NCBI GenBank assembly: GCA_044341025.1
Contig: JBIISM010000008.1
Location: 1 to 64,000 of the forward strand
Reading direction: 5' to 3'
DNA: 64,000 bases
Origin: JABMMZ01 sp044341025
GTDB taxonomy: Bacteria > Bacteroidota > Bacteroidia > NS11-12g > UBA955
The notes below the pieces were generated by a model, which worked only from the letters and a program-made list of their open reading frames with translations, was not told where the DNA came from and made no database searches. Numbering within the stretch: position 1 is the stretch's first letter; every line of letters begins with the position of its first letter. This document shows positions 46,037-54,667 of the stretch, in pieces. The position numbers and the translations under genes were made by a program.

Positions 46037-46830
46037 ATAGATTCAATTTGTTTCTGCTTTGTTTTTGTTTTATTTGGAATAAATTAGATGCTCAAATTTT
46101 GAACATCGATAGGGAGTTTGCTGCCGATTCATTGCGCAAGAATTGGGACTTTTGTGGCGGGATAAATTTTTCATCAGACAAGCAGAAGAATAATATTTTA
46201 GACCTTAACACCTCATTGGAATTTGACCGCTTCTTCAAAAACAAGCATGTATTGCTGGGCATGTTTAAAAATGACTTGGTATACAGTGGTAAGAGTAAGA
46301 TTCAGAATGAGGGTATGTTGCATATCCGCTACCGCGACAATGACCAAAGAAAATTTAGCACAGAGCTTTATGCCCAGTACCAATGGAATGGTGCTTGGGG
46401 TATGGAGTACCGCTACCTGTACGGAAGTAATCTGCGTTTTAAACTGTTTGATAAAAATAAGTCTGATTTTTATGCAGGTATTGGTTTGTTTCACGAAAAT
46501 GAACGTTGGAACTGGTCTGGTGTAGCCGATGATGTATTGGCTCAAAATACGAGCAAAATAGAAAGGCAAATGTTTAGACTAAACACCTATTTAAAATCGT
46601 CTTTTAAATTATCAAAGTCGGTCGATTGTTCAATCGTATCCTATTTGCAAATGCCCATGAATTCCAATTTCAAAAACTGCCGCTGGTATTTAGATGCCAA
46701 TGTGTATTACCGGGCAACAGATAAGTTTAGTTTTTTTGTGCACTGGGACCATTTTTCAGACGCTTACAGGGTGGTTCCTATACAAACATTTTATTACAGT
46801 TATTCAACAGGTTTAATGGTAAATCTATAA
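46006..46830 (+). CDS. Outer-membrane beta-barrel-like protein
   Basis: This 274-residue protein has a signal peptide (about 1-30, ending 'NKLDAQ'). About ten alternating beta strands follow with aromatic girdles, such as 'GMLHIRYRDN', 'STELYAQYQWNGAWGMEYRY', 'DFYAGIGLFHENERW' and a final 'FYYSYSTGLMVNL' strand. The C-terminal hydrophobic residue and strand pattern suit an outer-membrane barrel of the DUF481 style. It lies in the 3' part of the operon after a 140-base gap that contains the small frame at 45,914. It may be the outer-membrane end of the system; that is inference. Confidence 0.68.
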   Translation: MFYKFVKIPVNRFNLFLLCFCFIWNKLDAQILNIDREFAADSLRKNWDFCGGINFSSDKQKNNILDLNTSLEFDRFFKNKHVLLGMFKNDLVYSGKSKIQNEGMLHIRYRDNDQRKFSTELYAQYQWNGAWGMEYRYLYGSNLRFKLFDKNKSDFYAGIGLFHENERWNWSGVADDVLAQNTSKIERQMFRLNTYLKSSFKLSKSVDCSIVSYLQMPMNSNFKNCRWYLDANVYYRATDKFSFFVHWDHFSDAYRVVPIQTFYYSYSTGLMVNL

Positions 46831-46839
46831 ATTCACAAA

Positions 46840-48198
46840 ATGAAAATTAATAAGTCAATCATCAAGATTGTAGGGCTTCTGGGCGATTTCAATAAGAAAA
46901 ACACCAAACAACAATACCAAGAATTTATTAATTCAGGATATAGCCGCGAAGTTATACCAGCGAAAGATTTAACAGAGAAACAAGAAGCTAGCAAGCGTTT
47001 TTTTAAGAATACGTTTTATCCAGAATTTAGAGATATGATGTATCTGGGTCAAGCGGATTCACAGGAGAAAAGGTTTTCCAAAGTGCAGGCATTTAACGTT
47101 GAGCTATCCTATGGGCCAAAGCCATATGTAATAAATATTATAAAGTCTGAAATTTATGTATTTGAAGGCCAAATAGGGCTTTTTTCTGTGTCTATTGAAA
47201 TCGATCCATCTACCTCTATAGATTCATCTGAACAGCTTGAAGAAAAAGCGACAAAAATATCCATTGAAGATGCAAGTAATGTGACATCAAAGCTGAGGTT
47301 ATTTAATACAGAAATAAATTATGAAGGCAAGGTTTATGTTTGGTCTCAATGGATTAGTAAATATATTCTTTGTGGCACTGAATTAGAAAGCAAAGACGGT
47401 AAAATTGTCAAAGCAGATGAATTTTCAGGTTCTAAGTTTAAATTGTATACAGTGTACGAACTTGATGATTTACCTGATAATTACTTATTGTTTGATCTTG
47501 GCACTTGCTCCAAACTAGGCTCCTCAAAAGGGATTAATTCTACTGCGGTACCGCATGAGTCTTATTATAATCGTATAATGAAGAAAAATAAGATTTCTGT
47601 TTTTCAAAACTGGGAAGCCTTGTGTTTATTCGACTCTTTTACTTGTATTGGCAACGGAAAGATTTTAGAAAATGCGTATTCAAGTTGGGATGAAACCTAC
47701 TTCAAGATTTATTTATATCGATTGTTTTTTAAATACAATTTGTATAAATACAATTCCGAAATATTTGAAGACAAACACAGTGCCACAAAGGTAAGAGATC
47801 AATTTGTTGATTTTTTAAACCGTTACGAGATCAGTCATATTTCATTCAATTTCCTGCCCAACGAAATTTACGCCAAAATAGGGAAGGCTTTGGAGTTGGA
47901 TGTTGAATTGGAGAAATTTAAAACCAGAATCAACAATCTTTCCAATAAAATTCAAGAAGACCGCGAGTCAAAAACCAATATTTTGCTTCAGATTGTTACG
48001 GTGCTTGGCGGTATTTCATCGGTGGGTCCGATACTCGATGGACTTGAACATTTTAAACAACAAATTGGCTTCTCATCTTTGCTATTCTATGCCATTGCAA
48101 CCCTTCTAATATTGTTGGTTGGTATTGGCGTTTTGTATTTTATTGTTCCTCACGAATTGAAAAAAATATGGAAAAAAATCAAGTCCATATTTCGATAG
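46840..48198 (+). CDS. Hypothetical protein with C-terminal TM pair
   Basis: This 452-residue protein is unrecognised. It has a soluble alpha/beta region (about 1-335), a coiled coil (about 345-385) with 'ELEKFKTRINNLSNKIQED', two TM helices (about 388-408 and 413-437) and a basic tail ('KKIWKKIKSIFR'). The soluble part is probably cytoplasmic. It overlaps the next gene by 31 bases and follows the barrel gene by nine, so it belongs to the operon. Confidence 0.6.
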   Translation: MKINKSIIKIVGLLGDFNKKNTKQQYQEFINSGYSREVIPAKDLTEKQEASKRFFKNTFYPEFRDMMYLGQADSQEKRFSKVQAFNVELSYGPKPYVINIIKSEIYVFEGQIGLFSVSIEIDPSTSIDSSEQLEEKATKISIEDASNVTSKLRLFNTEINYEGKVYVWSQWISKYILCGTELESKDGKIVKADEFSGSKFKLYTVYELDDLPDNYLLFDLGTCSKLGSSKGINSTAVPHESYYNRIMKKNKISVFQNWEALCLFDSFTCIGNGKILENAYSSWDETYFKIYLYRLFFKYNLYKYNSEIFEDKHSATKVRDQFVDFLNRYEISHISFNFLPNEIYAKIGKALELDVELEKFKTRINNLSNKIQEDRESKTNILLQIVTVLGGISSVGPILDGLEHFKQQIGFSSLLFYAIATLLILLVGIGVLYFIVPHELKKIWKKIKSIFR

Positions 48199-48725
48199 AA
48201 GCCGAGTTTCATATGCTTAGGCATTTTGAATCTTTCTCGGAGTCTAGTTTAAATAGGATTAAAACCGTTTTTACCCAAGCACAAATAGATGCTGAAATTA
48301 AGCAAGCTGGTTCGCGCTTTTACCAAAGTTTTGCTACGGATATACCGTCAATATTAGACCATGTATTTGCAGGTGTTTTTCATCAAAAAACTGGCAATAA
48401 TGGGAATGTGATTTTGTCGCTCCAAACCGATACCCAAGTTGGCGAACATGGCGTAGCAGAAATGGATACGTTAAGCCAAGAGCAAAAAGATAAAATCACG
48501 GTTCAAAACAACCGGGGTTTGGATCTGATGCACTTGCAAGTTGATCAATTGCCACCCAGCAATGCCTATGTGCTTATATTAAAGCCTTTAGAAAACGGCT
48601 ACCATTTCATCACCGCTTTTCCGGGCGATGAAGGCATGCCCTTGCCATATGAAACTTTGCCGGAAGATTTAAGAAAGCAATGCAAGGATTATTGGGATAG
48701 ACATGTATTTTTAGATAAGATTTAG
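48168..48725 (+). CDS. Hypothetical protein, last gene of the operon
   Basis: This 185-residue soluble protein is unrecognised. Helices occupy about 1-60. The C-terminal half has beta-like strands 'AYVLILKPLENGYHFITAFPG' split by short turns, ending in an acidic helical tail. The 'HFITAFPG' segment recalls a strand seen in some BECR-fold RNase toxins, but the match is short and I would not name it on that basis. It overlaps the membrane gene before it by 31 bases and is followed by the convergent TPR operon 84 bases later. Confidence 0.55.
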   Translation: MEKNQVHISIEAEFHMLRHFESFSESSLNRIKTVFTQAQIDAEIKQAGSRFYQSFATDIPSILDHVFAGVFHQKTGNNGNVILSLQTDTQVGEHGVAEMDTLSQEQKDKITVQNNRGLDLMHLQVDQLPPSNAYVLILKPLENGYHFITAFPGDEGMPLPYETLPEDLRKQCKDYWDRHVFLDKI

Positions 48726-48809
48726 TTTTATTGAATCGCGGAAAATTTGAAAGTTTAGCTTGCTTAAATTATAAATGCTGAAGTTTAAACTTTTAAATTT
48801 CAGAAGTGC

Positions 48810-50480
48810 TTAGCTGCCCCTTATTTTTTCTAGGTTGTCTTTTACACGCATTGTGTTCGAATGTGTTTCACCAAAGACATCGATAAAGATTGGCAATGCT
48901 TTTAGATAATACAATTTTGCCATTTCAAAGTTACCCAAATCGGCAAAGCATTTACCAATGTTATAATTTGAGATAGCAATAGAAGGGTGCTCGTCTCCAT
49001 GGATATCAATTTTTATTTGCAAACTTTTTTGAAAATAAACCATTGCGTTTTCAAAATCACCAGACTGTTGGTATACCCCGCCAATATTGCTAATTGTTGA
49101 TGCATACCAAGGGTGCTTTATGCCATATAACTTTTCTAATATGTCCAATGCTTTATTGTTGCGCTCTAGCGACGATTTAAAGTCTTTTAAATTTAAATCT
49201 AACATGGCAATATTGTTGTATAGGGTTGCCGTCCATTCATGGCATTCGCCAAAAATGTTTCTGAATATCTTAATGGCTTTGTTGAAATATAGCCTAGCCT
49301 CAACATATTTTTTATTGCTGCTAAAGAGCTCTGCAATGTTGTTGTAAGAAATTGCTGTATCTGGATGGTGTCTTCCGTTTGCTTTTTCTTCTAAATGAAT
49401 CGATTTGTTGTAATAATTCAGCGCTTCATTAAAGTCGCCTTTATTATGGTATACTTGGCCTAAATTGTTGTAGATTTTACCGATTGACTCATGCTCTAAT
49501 CCAAAATTTTCTATGTAGATCTCCAATGCCTTCTCGAAGTTTATTTGACTTTCTTCAAGCTTGCCTTCATTCAGCAAAGCGCTACCCAGATTGTTGTGGA
49601 TCTCTGCCCTTATTTCAATGTGTAATTCTTTTAAATGATCAATTATGCTGAGTGCTTTCTTATATGCAATAATGGATTGGTTGTAATTTCCAAGTTCATT
49701 CCATTTTGAAGCAATATTTTGAAAAAACACTGCGGCTTCTATATCAAAATGAGGAAAATCAATAGACGTTAAAAGTTCCATCTTTTTCACTTTGTCATCA
49801 GCCTCTAAATACTTAACTGAATGAACAAACAATAGTGCTTTTTTAGGTGTATCAGGTTCAATAAAATTTAAAACTTCCTTGAAAATAAACCCTAGTATAT
49901 CACTTTTTTGAAGTTTTTCTAATTTGCTTACAATTTCAAGTAATAACTTAATATCATTATCCGAAGATGTTTCGAATAATGATTGCGCAATGCTTTTTAT
50001 AGCTTGATTTGTCGAATCTTTGCTTGCATTTAAAAAAGCATGGGACAGGGGAACCAACGTTGAATTTGTGAACTTGTCTCCAAAGTCTACAAACCATAAC
50101 AATAAGTCAAATTCATGGCTGTCAACTTTTCTAATCAAAAATTGCTCGAAGCCTTCATTTAATCCTATTAAATTAATGCTGTCAATATATTCGAAAATTT
50201 CATTTGCCGTGAGATTTGAAAATCTAGCTTCTAAAACTTCTCCTAATACATAATGAAAATAACCCTCCACAGTAAAACTAACATACAACTTCTCATTAAG
50301 CACATTTTCTGTTAATACCCCTTCCAATAGCATTTGTTGGTAGGGCGAATCTATTTGTATACTCTTCACAAAATCTCCAATTTTCTCATCATCGAATAAC
50401 AAATCCACGGGCAAGATGTGTTGCTCGTGTTGCAGCATGAGTTCGGCAAGGCGGTATAGGAGGAGGTGCTTAGAGGTCAT
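48810..50480 (-). CDS. TPR protein with STAND-like winged-helix N-domain (third paralog)
   Basis: This 556-residue protein has a constant N-terminal domain (about 1-86: 'HILPVDLLFDDEKIGDFVKS', 'LLEGVLTENVLNEKLYVSFT', 'GYFHYVLGE'), the kind of winged-helix segment that follows a STAND ATPase. A less conserved helical region (about 90-240) and then about seven TPR_12/kinesin-light-chain-type repeats of 42 residues ('LGQVYHNKGDFNEALNYYNK') follow. It overlaps the preceding gene by 11 bases. It is shorter in repeats than the first paralog, and probably gives a different ligand specificity for the shared ATPase upstream. Confidence 0.8.
   Translation of the reverse strand: MTSKHLLLYRLAELMLQHEQHILPVDLLFDDEKIGDFVKSIQIDSPYQQMLLEGVLTENVLNEKLYVSFTVEGYFHYVLGEVLEARFSNLTANEIFEYIDSINLIGLNEGFEQFLIRKVDSHEFDLLLWFVDFGDKFTNSTLVPLSHAFLNASKDSTNQAIKSIAQSLFETSSDNDIKLLLEIVSKLEKLQKSDILGFIFKEVLNFIEPDTPKKALLFVHSVKYLEADDKVKKMELLTSIDFPHFDIEAAVFFQNIASKWNELGNYNQSIIAYKKALSIIDHLKELHIEIRAEIHNNLGSALLNEGKLEESQINFEKALEIYIENFGLEHESIGKIYNNLGQVYHNKGDFNEALNYYNKSIHLEEKANGRHHPDTAISYNNIAELFSSNKKYVEARLYFNKAIKIFRNIFGECHEWTATLYNNIAMLDLNLKDFKSSLERNNKALDILEKLYGIKHPWYASTISNIGGVYQQSGDFENAMVYFQKSLQIKIDIHGDEHPSIAISNYNIGKCFADLGNFEMAKLYYLKALPIFIDVFGETHSNTMRVKDNLEKIRGS
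50248..50378 (-). repeat. Near-identical 131-bp block, copy in third TPR gene
   Basis: Bases 50,248-50,378 match 51,983-52,113 with four mismatches in 131 bases and no gaps; the shared frame continues to both start codons. Downstream coding sequence is clearly diverged, so the block looks recently copied or converted. It encodes the constant winged-helix-like domain. Confidence 0.9.
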
Positions 50481-52215
50481 TTAGTTTGTCAAGGGTTTTT
50501 TGCCCCATTTTTTTGTAAAAGTTTGCCCTGTTATAATTGCCATTTATTTGATAACATTTCGTAATCCAATGTATTAATTCTATTTTTTTGTTTATGTATT
50601 TATCGCCATGACAATTAAGAACTTTTAATGAATGTAAAAAACATTTTATTGCCAAGCTGAAAGTCCCATTTTCCATATAAACTACACCTAAGTTGCTATG
50701 TGCTTTTTGTAAATATAGGTGGTCTATAGGAAGTTTTTTCTTAAAAGTTTTAATAGTCTTTTGATACTGCTCAATAGCCTCGTTTTTTCGATTTAGTGAA
50801 TTTAAAATTTTTGCATGAGTTGATTGCATCATTGCAGTCAATACATCATGCTCACCAGAGTTATAGATAATAATCTCTATTGCATCTTTTTGAAAAGTTA
50901 AAGCTTTGCCTAGTTCTCCTGTGCTGCAATACAATGAAGCCAAATTATTATATATTGTGCCTATCCAAGGGTCGTTTTTCGGATGAATAGACTGAAAAAC
51001 ATCAAATGCAGTTAAATAAAAAATTTCTGCTTTTTTGTAATCTTTCTTAATGGCATAAGTAATTCCGAGGTTGTTGTAAATTATTGCAGTTTCAGTATGA
51101 TTCGCCCCAAAATGAAGAGTGGCTAGTCTTGAAGCTCTTTTCAAATGGTTTATAGATTTAATAATGTTTTTTTTGTCAACTAGATGCAAAATACTGCCAA
51201 TGTGATTGTAAGATCTATACGCACTAAAATGATCTTTCCCTTTTGTTTTTTCTGTTATTTTCAAAGCAAGATAAAGATGTTTTAAAGACATTGGATAATT
51301 GCCAAGATCGCTGTAAATCAGACCCAATGAATGATGACATCTTATGGTTGTGTTTTTTTTCTTGTCAGCAAGTAAATTTAGTGCAACTTGGAAACATGAA
51401 AGTGCAGTTTCATATTCTGAGATTATTCTAAATCCAAGTCCAAGTTCAATGTAAATAGTAGCATTTTGAACTTTGATTCTATTAGCCCCCAATTGACGAT
51501 AAATTTTTTCAAGTTGGGCCTTTCTGCTACCCTTATCTATATACTTTATGGCATGCAATTTTAATTTTGTGCTTCTTGAATTTTGTGGTAGATTGGTTTC
51601 AAAAATGCACAGAGCTAGGCTTATATAAATTTGGTGGCGTTGTGATTTAATAAAAAAAGCCATTACATTCTCAAGTACAATTAGATCACTCTCAGTTTGT
51701 TTTTTCAAAAGTTCTTCAACTGTTTTTGTAAATAATTCTTTAGAATTATTTTGAAAGTTAGCCAAATGAAATACATTTGCTAAGGGCAGTGTAAAAAGAG
51801 ATAAATTGTCCTCACACCTATCTATCAACCACATCAATCTTGATAAATCACCCTTCTGCACATCTCTTATCAAACACTGTTCTACCCCTTCCTTTGCGCC
51901 ATTCAACTTATTCTTCTCAACAATTTGCTTCAAGACCTCAGCACCCAATCCTTCAGTTCGGTTGTATATAACCTCGCCCAGCACATAATGAAAATAACCC
52001 TCCACAGTAAAACTTACATACAACTTCTCATTAAGTACATTTTCTGTTAATACCCCTTCCAATAGCATTTGTTGGTAAGGCGAGTCTATTTGTATACTCT
52101 TCACAAAATCTCCTATTTGCTCATCGTCGAACAGCAAATCCACTGGCAAGAAGTTTTGCTCCTGCTTAAGCATCAAGTCTGCTAAATGGTATAGTAGGAG
52201 ATGATTAGAGGTCAT
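50470..52215 (-). CDS. TPR protein with STAND-like winged-helix N-domain (second paralog)
   Basis: This 581-residue protein has the same first ~86 residues as its neighbours ('FLPVDLLFDDEQIGDFVKS', 'MLLEGVLTENVLNEKLYVSF'), then a variable helical region and a TPR array of about eight repeats. The array is more diverged and Cys/His-richer than in the other two ('LGLIYSDLGNYPMSLKHLYLA'). It overlaps genes on both sides by 11 bases, with the same junction sequence (a Leu-Asn-Asp-Leu C-terminus against a Met-Thr-Ser start). That repeats the exact layout and argues for tandem duplication of a whole unit. Confidence 0.8.
   Translation of the reverse strand: MTSNHLLLYHLADLMLKQEQNFLPVDLLFDDEQIGDFVKSIQIDSPYQQMLLEGVLTENVLNEKLYVSFTVEGYFHYVLGEVIYNRTEGLGAEVLKQIVEKNKLNGAKEGVEQCLIRDVQKGDLSRLMWLIDRCEDNLSLFTLPLANVFHLANFQNNSKELFTKTVEELLKKQTESDLIVLENVMAFFIKSQRHQIYISLALCIFETNLPQNSRSTKLKLHAIKYIDKGSRKAQLEKIYRQLGANRIKVQNATIYIELGLGFRIISEYETALSCFQVALNLLADKKKNTTIRCHHSLGLIYSDLGNYPMSLKHLYLALKITEKTKGKDHFSAYRSYNHIGSILHLVDKKNIIKSINHLKRASRLATLHFGANHTETAIIYNNLGITYAIKKDYKKAEIFYLTAFDVFQSIHPKNDPWIGTIYNNLASLYCSTGELGKALTFQKDAIEIIIYNSGEHDVLTAMMQSTHAKILNSLNRKNEAIEQYQKTIKTFKKKLPIDHLYLQKAHSNLGVVYMENGTFSLAIKCFLHSLKVLNCHGDKYINKKIELIHWITKCYQINGNYNRANFYKKMGQKTLDKLNDL
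51983..52113 (-). repeat. Near-identical 131-bp block, copy in second TPR gene
   Basis: Partner of the block at 50,248-50,378 (offset 1735 bases throughout, four mismatches, no gaps). The first TPR gene has the same amino-acid motif but clearly more base changes. Confidence 0.9.
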
Positions 52216-54661
52216 TGAGGCTATCTATTTTTTCTTTTAGAAGGATAGAATGCGGATGTGAAATGCCAAGGGTATTTAAAAATATTGTATATGATTTGAT
52301 GTAAAATATTTTTGCTTGTGAATAATCCTTTAGAGCTTTATAAACGTTCCCTAGGTTGTTGTAAGACGTGGCGGTTGAGGGATGTTGATCTCCCATTAAT
52401 TCTATATCAATTGAAAGAGATTTTTCATAATATTCGATGGATTTAAAGTAGTCTCCTTTTTTTTCAAATACTGAAGCAAGATGATTATAAGTAATACCTG
52501 CTGAATAATTTGATAAACCATGGTTTTTCAGATCAATTACCAGTGATTTTTTGTGAAACTCTATAGCTTTTTCATAATCTCCTTTTTCAGATAAAGCAAC
52601 TCCAAGATCATTGTATATATTACTAGTAATTGAATGTTGAGCTCCATGGATGTTTAAACTAATAGAAAGCGCTTTCTCGTGGTATTCAATTGCCTTATCA
52701 AAGTCACCAATTTCTAACCAGGATAAACCAAGACTATTAATAGTTGTGCATGCATTTGGATGTAATTCCCCATGGATTTCTAAAATTATTTCAAAGGCCT
52801 TTCCATAGTACTCTACTGCTTTGTCAAATTTGCCTTTCTCATACCATAAGTTGCCAATGCTATTAAATGCAGTTCCAATTGATGGATGTCTGTTCCCTAG
52901 GACGACAAGTTTTATAGCCAAAGACTTTTCAAGGTAATCAATTGCTTTATTATAGTCTCCTTGAGCAGTGTAAGCAACTCCAAGATTGTTATAATAGGTT
53001 CCTATTGTATCATGTTGTTCAGCTAAAAAGTTTAAATTAATATCAACTGCTTTTTCGTGGAATTCAATTGCTTTATCCAATTCACCTTCTTTATACCAAA
53101 AAAGACCAATATTATTGTAAGATTTGGCTACGGAGGGATGTTGCTCACCATGAAAATTTATAAAAATATGAAGCGATTTTTCAAGATAATCTAATGCAAT
53201 TTTGGGTGAATCTCCTTTTTCTGTCCATGTCAACCCCAATAGATTATAGGATTTACCAGTTTCAGGGTGCTGAGGTCCCCAAAAATTTAAAATGATAGCA
53301 AGTGACTTCTCATAGCACACAATCGCATTATTTAAATTCCCTTTAGCTTTCCAAACAGATCCAATACCTATATATGCCCTGCTTGAATATGGATGAAGTT
53401 CGCCATTTACTTTTAGACTAATACTTAAAGATTTTTCAAAGAATTCTATTGATTTTTCAAGTTCTCCTTTTGATAAATAAACGTTACCAAAGCTATTATA
53501 TGTTGTTGCAGTATATGGATGTTGTTTTCCATTCGTTTTTAAATTTATGAAAAGTGCTTTTTTGAAATATTCAATGGCTTTATCATAATCACCTTTCTTT
53601 GCCCAAGTATTTCCAATATTATTAAAGGAATTGGCAATAGATGGATGAAGGTCTCCCAAAATATTTAAACGGATTTCTAATGATTTATCAAAGTTTTCAA
53701 ACGCTTTATCATAGTCTGCTTTTTCAGACCATACTACACCTAGTTTATTATATACGTTGCAAATTAAGTTATGTTTTTCTACTTTTGTTTTTATCCCGAA
53801 TGTTATTGCTTTCTCATAATATTCTATTGTCTTGTCATAATTTCCAATAATATAATATGACGAGCCAAGAGTATCATAAAATGAACTAACTTCATTACTT
53901 ACCTTATTAAACTTTAATGATGAAATTTTTTCTAGTTTTTCACTCCGCTTTTTTTCGGATATATATTCTATTGATTGTATATAAAGTATTGCTTTTTTTA
54001 AATTATCTGGAATTACAATTTCATTTATGTGACGGTAAAGGATAGCTATAAATTCATTTTTTTGCACTTCCTCTAAGTATGCGATTGCTTTGTTTATTAA
54101 ATCAATGTCATTGTCTGTTGGATTTGATAGAAGTTCATTTAATACCCTATTGATTTGGTCGCTATATGCTTTTTCCTGTTCTCGCTCAATATTAAATTGG
54201 GCTTTTAAATTTAAGAATGAATGTGCTAAAGGAATAATGCAAACATTTGTAAATATAGCGCCTTCATCAATCAACCGCATCATCCTAGAAAAATCATCGT
54301 TCATGACATCTCTGATCAAACACTGTTCTACACCTTCTTTTGCGCCATTAAGCTTGTTCTCTTCAACTATTTGTTTTAAAGCCTCAGCTTGAAGCCCTTT
54401 GGTTCGCGTGTAAATAACCTCACCCAATATATAATGAAAATAGCCTTCCACAGTAAAACCCACATACAACTTTTCTTCTTTAACCGATTCTGTCAAAACT
54501 CCTTCTAATATCAATTGCTGATAAGGGGAGTCTATCTGTATAGACTTTACAAAATCTCCAATATGCTCATCGTCGAACAGCAAATCCACGGGTAAGATGT
54601 GTTGCTCAAGTTTGAGCATGAGTTCGGCAAGGCGAAAGAGCAATTTATGGTTGTCTGTCAT
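52205..54661 (-). CDS. Long TPR protein with STAND-like winged-helix N-domain (first paralog)
   Basis: This 818-residue protein has the constant N-domain (about 1-86) followed by a helical linker to about 260. Thirteen 42-residue TPR_12/kinesin-light-chain-type repeats then run almost to the end, with the pattern 'LGxxWxxKGDYDKAIEYxxKSL'. Repeats vary at ligand-facing positions but keep the core. It begins six bases after the STAND ATPase stop and overlaps the next gene by 11 bases. Together with the ATPase it forms the two halves of what is normally a single STAND protein: NTPase plus winged helix plus TPR sensor. Confidence 0.85.
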   Translation of the reverse strand: MTDNHKLLFRLAELMLKLEQHILPVDLLFDDEHIGDFVKSIQIDSPYQQLILEGVLTESVKEEKLYVGFTVEGYFHYILGEVIYTRTKGLQAEALKQIVEENKLNGAKEGVEQCLIRDVMNDDFSRMMRLIDEGAIFTNVCIIPLAHSFLNLKAQFNIEREQEKAYSDQINRVLNELLSNPTDNDIDLINKAIAYLEEVQKNEFIAILYRHINEIVIPDNLKKAILYIQSIEYISEKKRSEKLEKISSLKFNKVSNEVSSFYDTLGSSYYIIGNYDKTIEYYEKAITFGIKTKVEKHNLICNVYNKLGVVWSEKADYDKAFENFDKSLEIRLNILGDLHPSIANSFNNIGNTWAKKGDYDKAIEYFKKALFINLKTNGKQHPYTATTYNSFGNVYLSKGELEKSIEFFEKSLSISLKVNGELHPYSSRAYIGIGSVWKAKGNLNNAIVCYEKSLAIILNFWGPQHPETGKSYNLLGLTWTEKGDSPKIALDYLEKSLHIFINFHGEQHPSVAKSYNNIGLFWYKEGELDKAIEFHEKAVDINLNFLAEQHDTIGTYYNNLGVAYTAQGDYNKAIDYLEKSLAIKLVVLGNRHPSIGTAFNSIGNLWYEKGKFDKAVEYYGKAFEIILEIHGELHPNACTTINSLGLSWLEIGDFDKAIEYHEKALSISLNIHGAQHSITSNIYNDLGVALSEKGDYEKAIEFHKKSLVIDLKNHGLSNYSAGITYNHLASVFEKKGDYFKSIEYYEKSLSIDIELMGDQHPSTATSYNNLGNVYKALKDYSQAKIFYIKSYTIFLNTLGISHPHSILLKEKIDSLNDL

Positions 54662-54667
54662 CTGAGG

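Noticed and set aside
46223..46525. 100-codon plus-strand frame inside the barrel gene
   Set aside because: Other-frame shadow; the barrel frame has signal peptide and regular strands.
48168..48725. Naming the last operon gene an RNase toxin
   Set aside because: Only one short strand ('HFITAFPG') recalls such toxins; no catalytic residues can be assigned.
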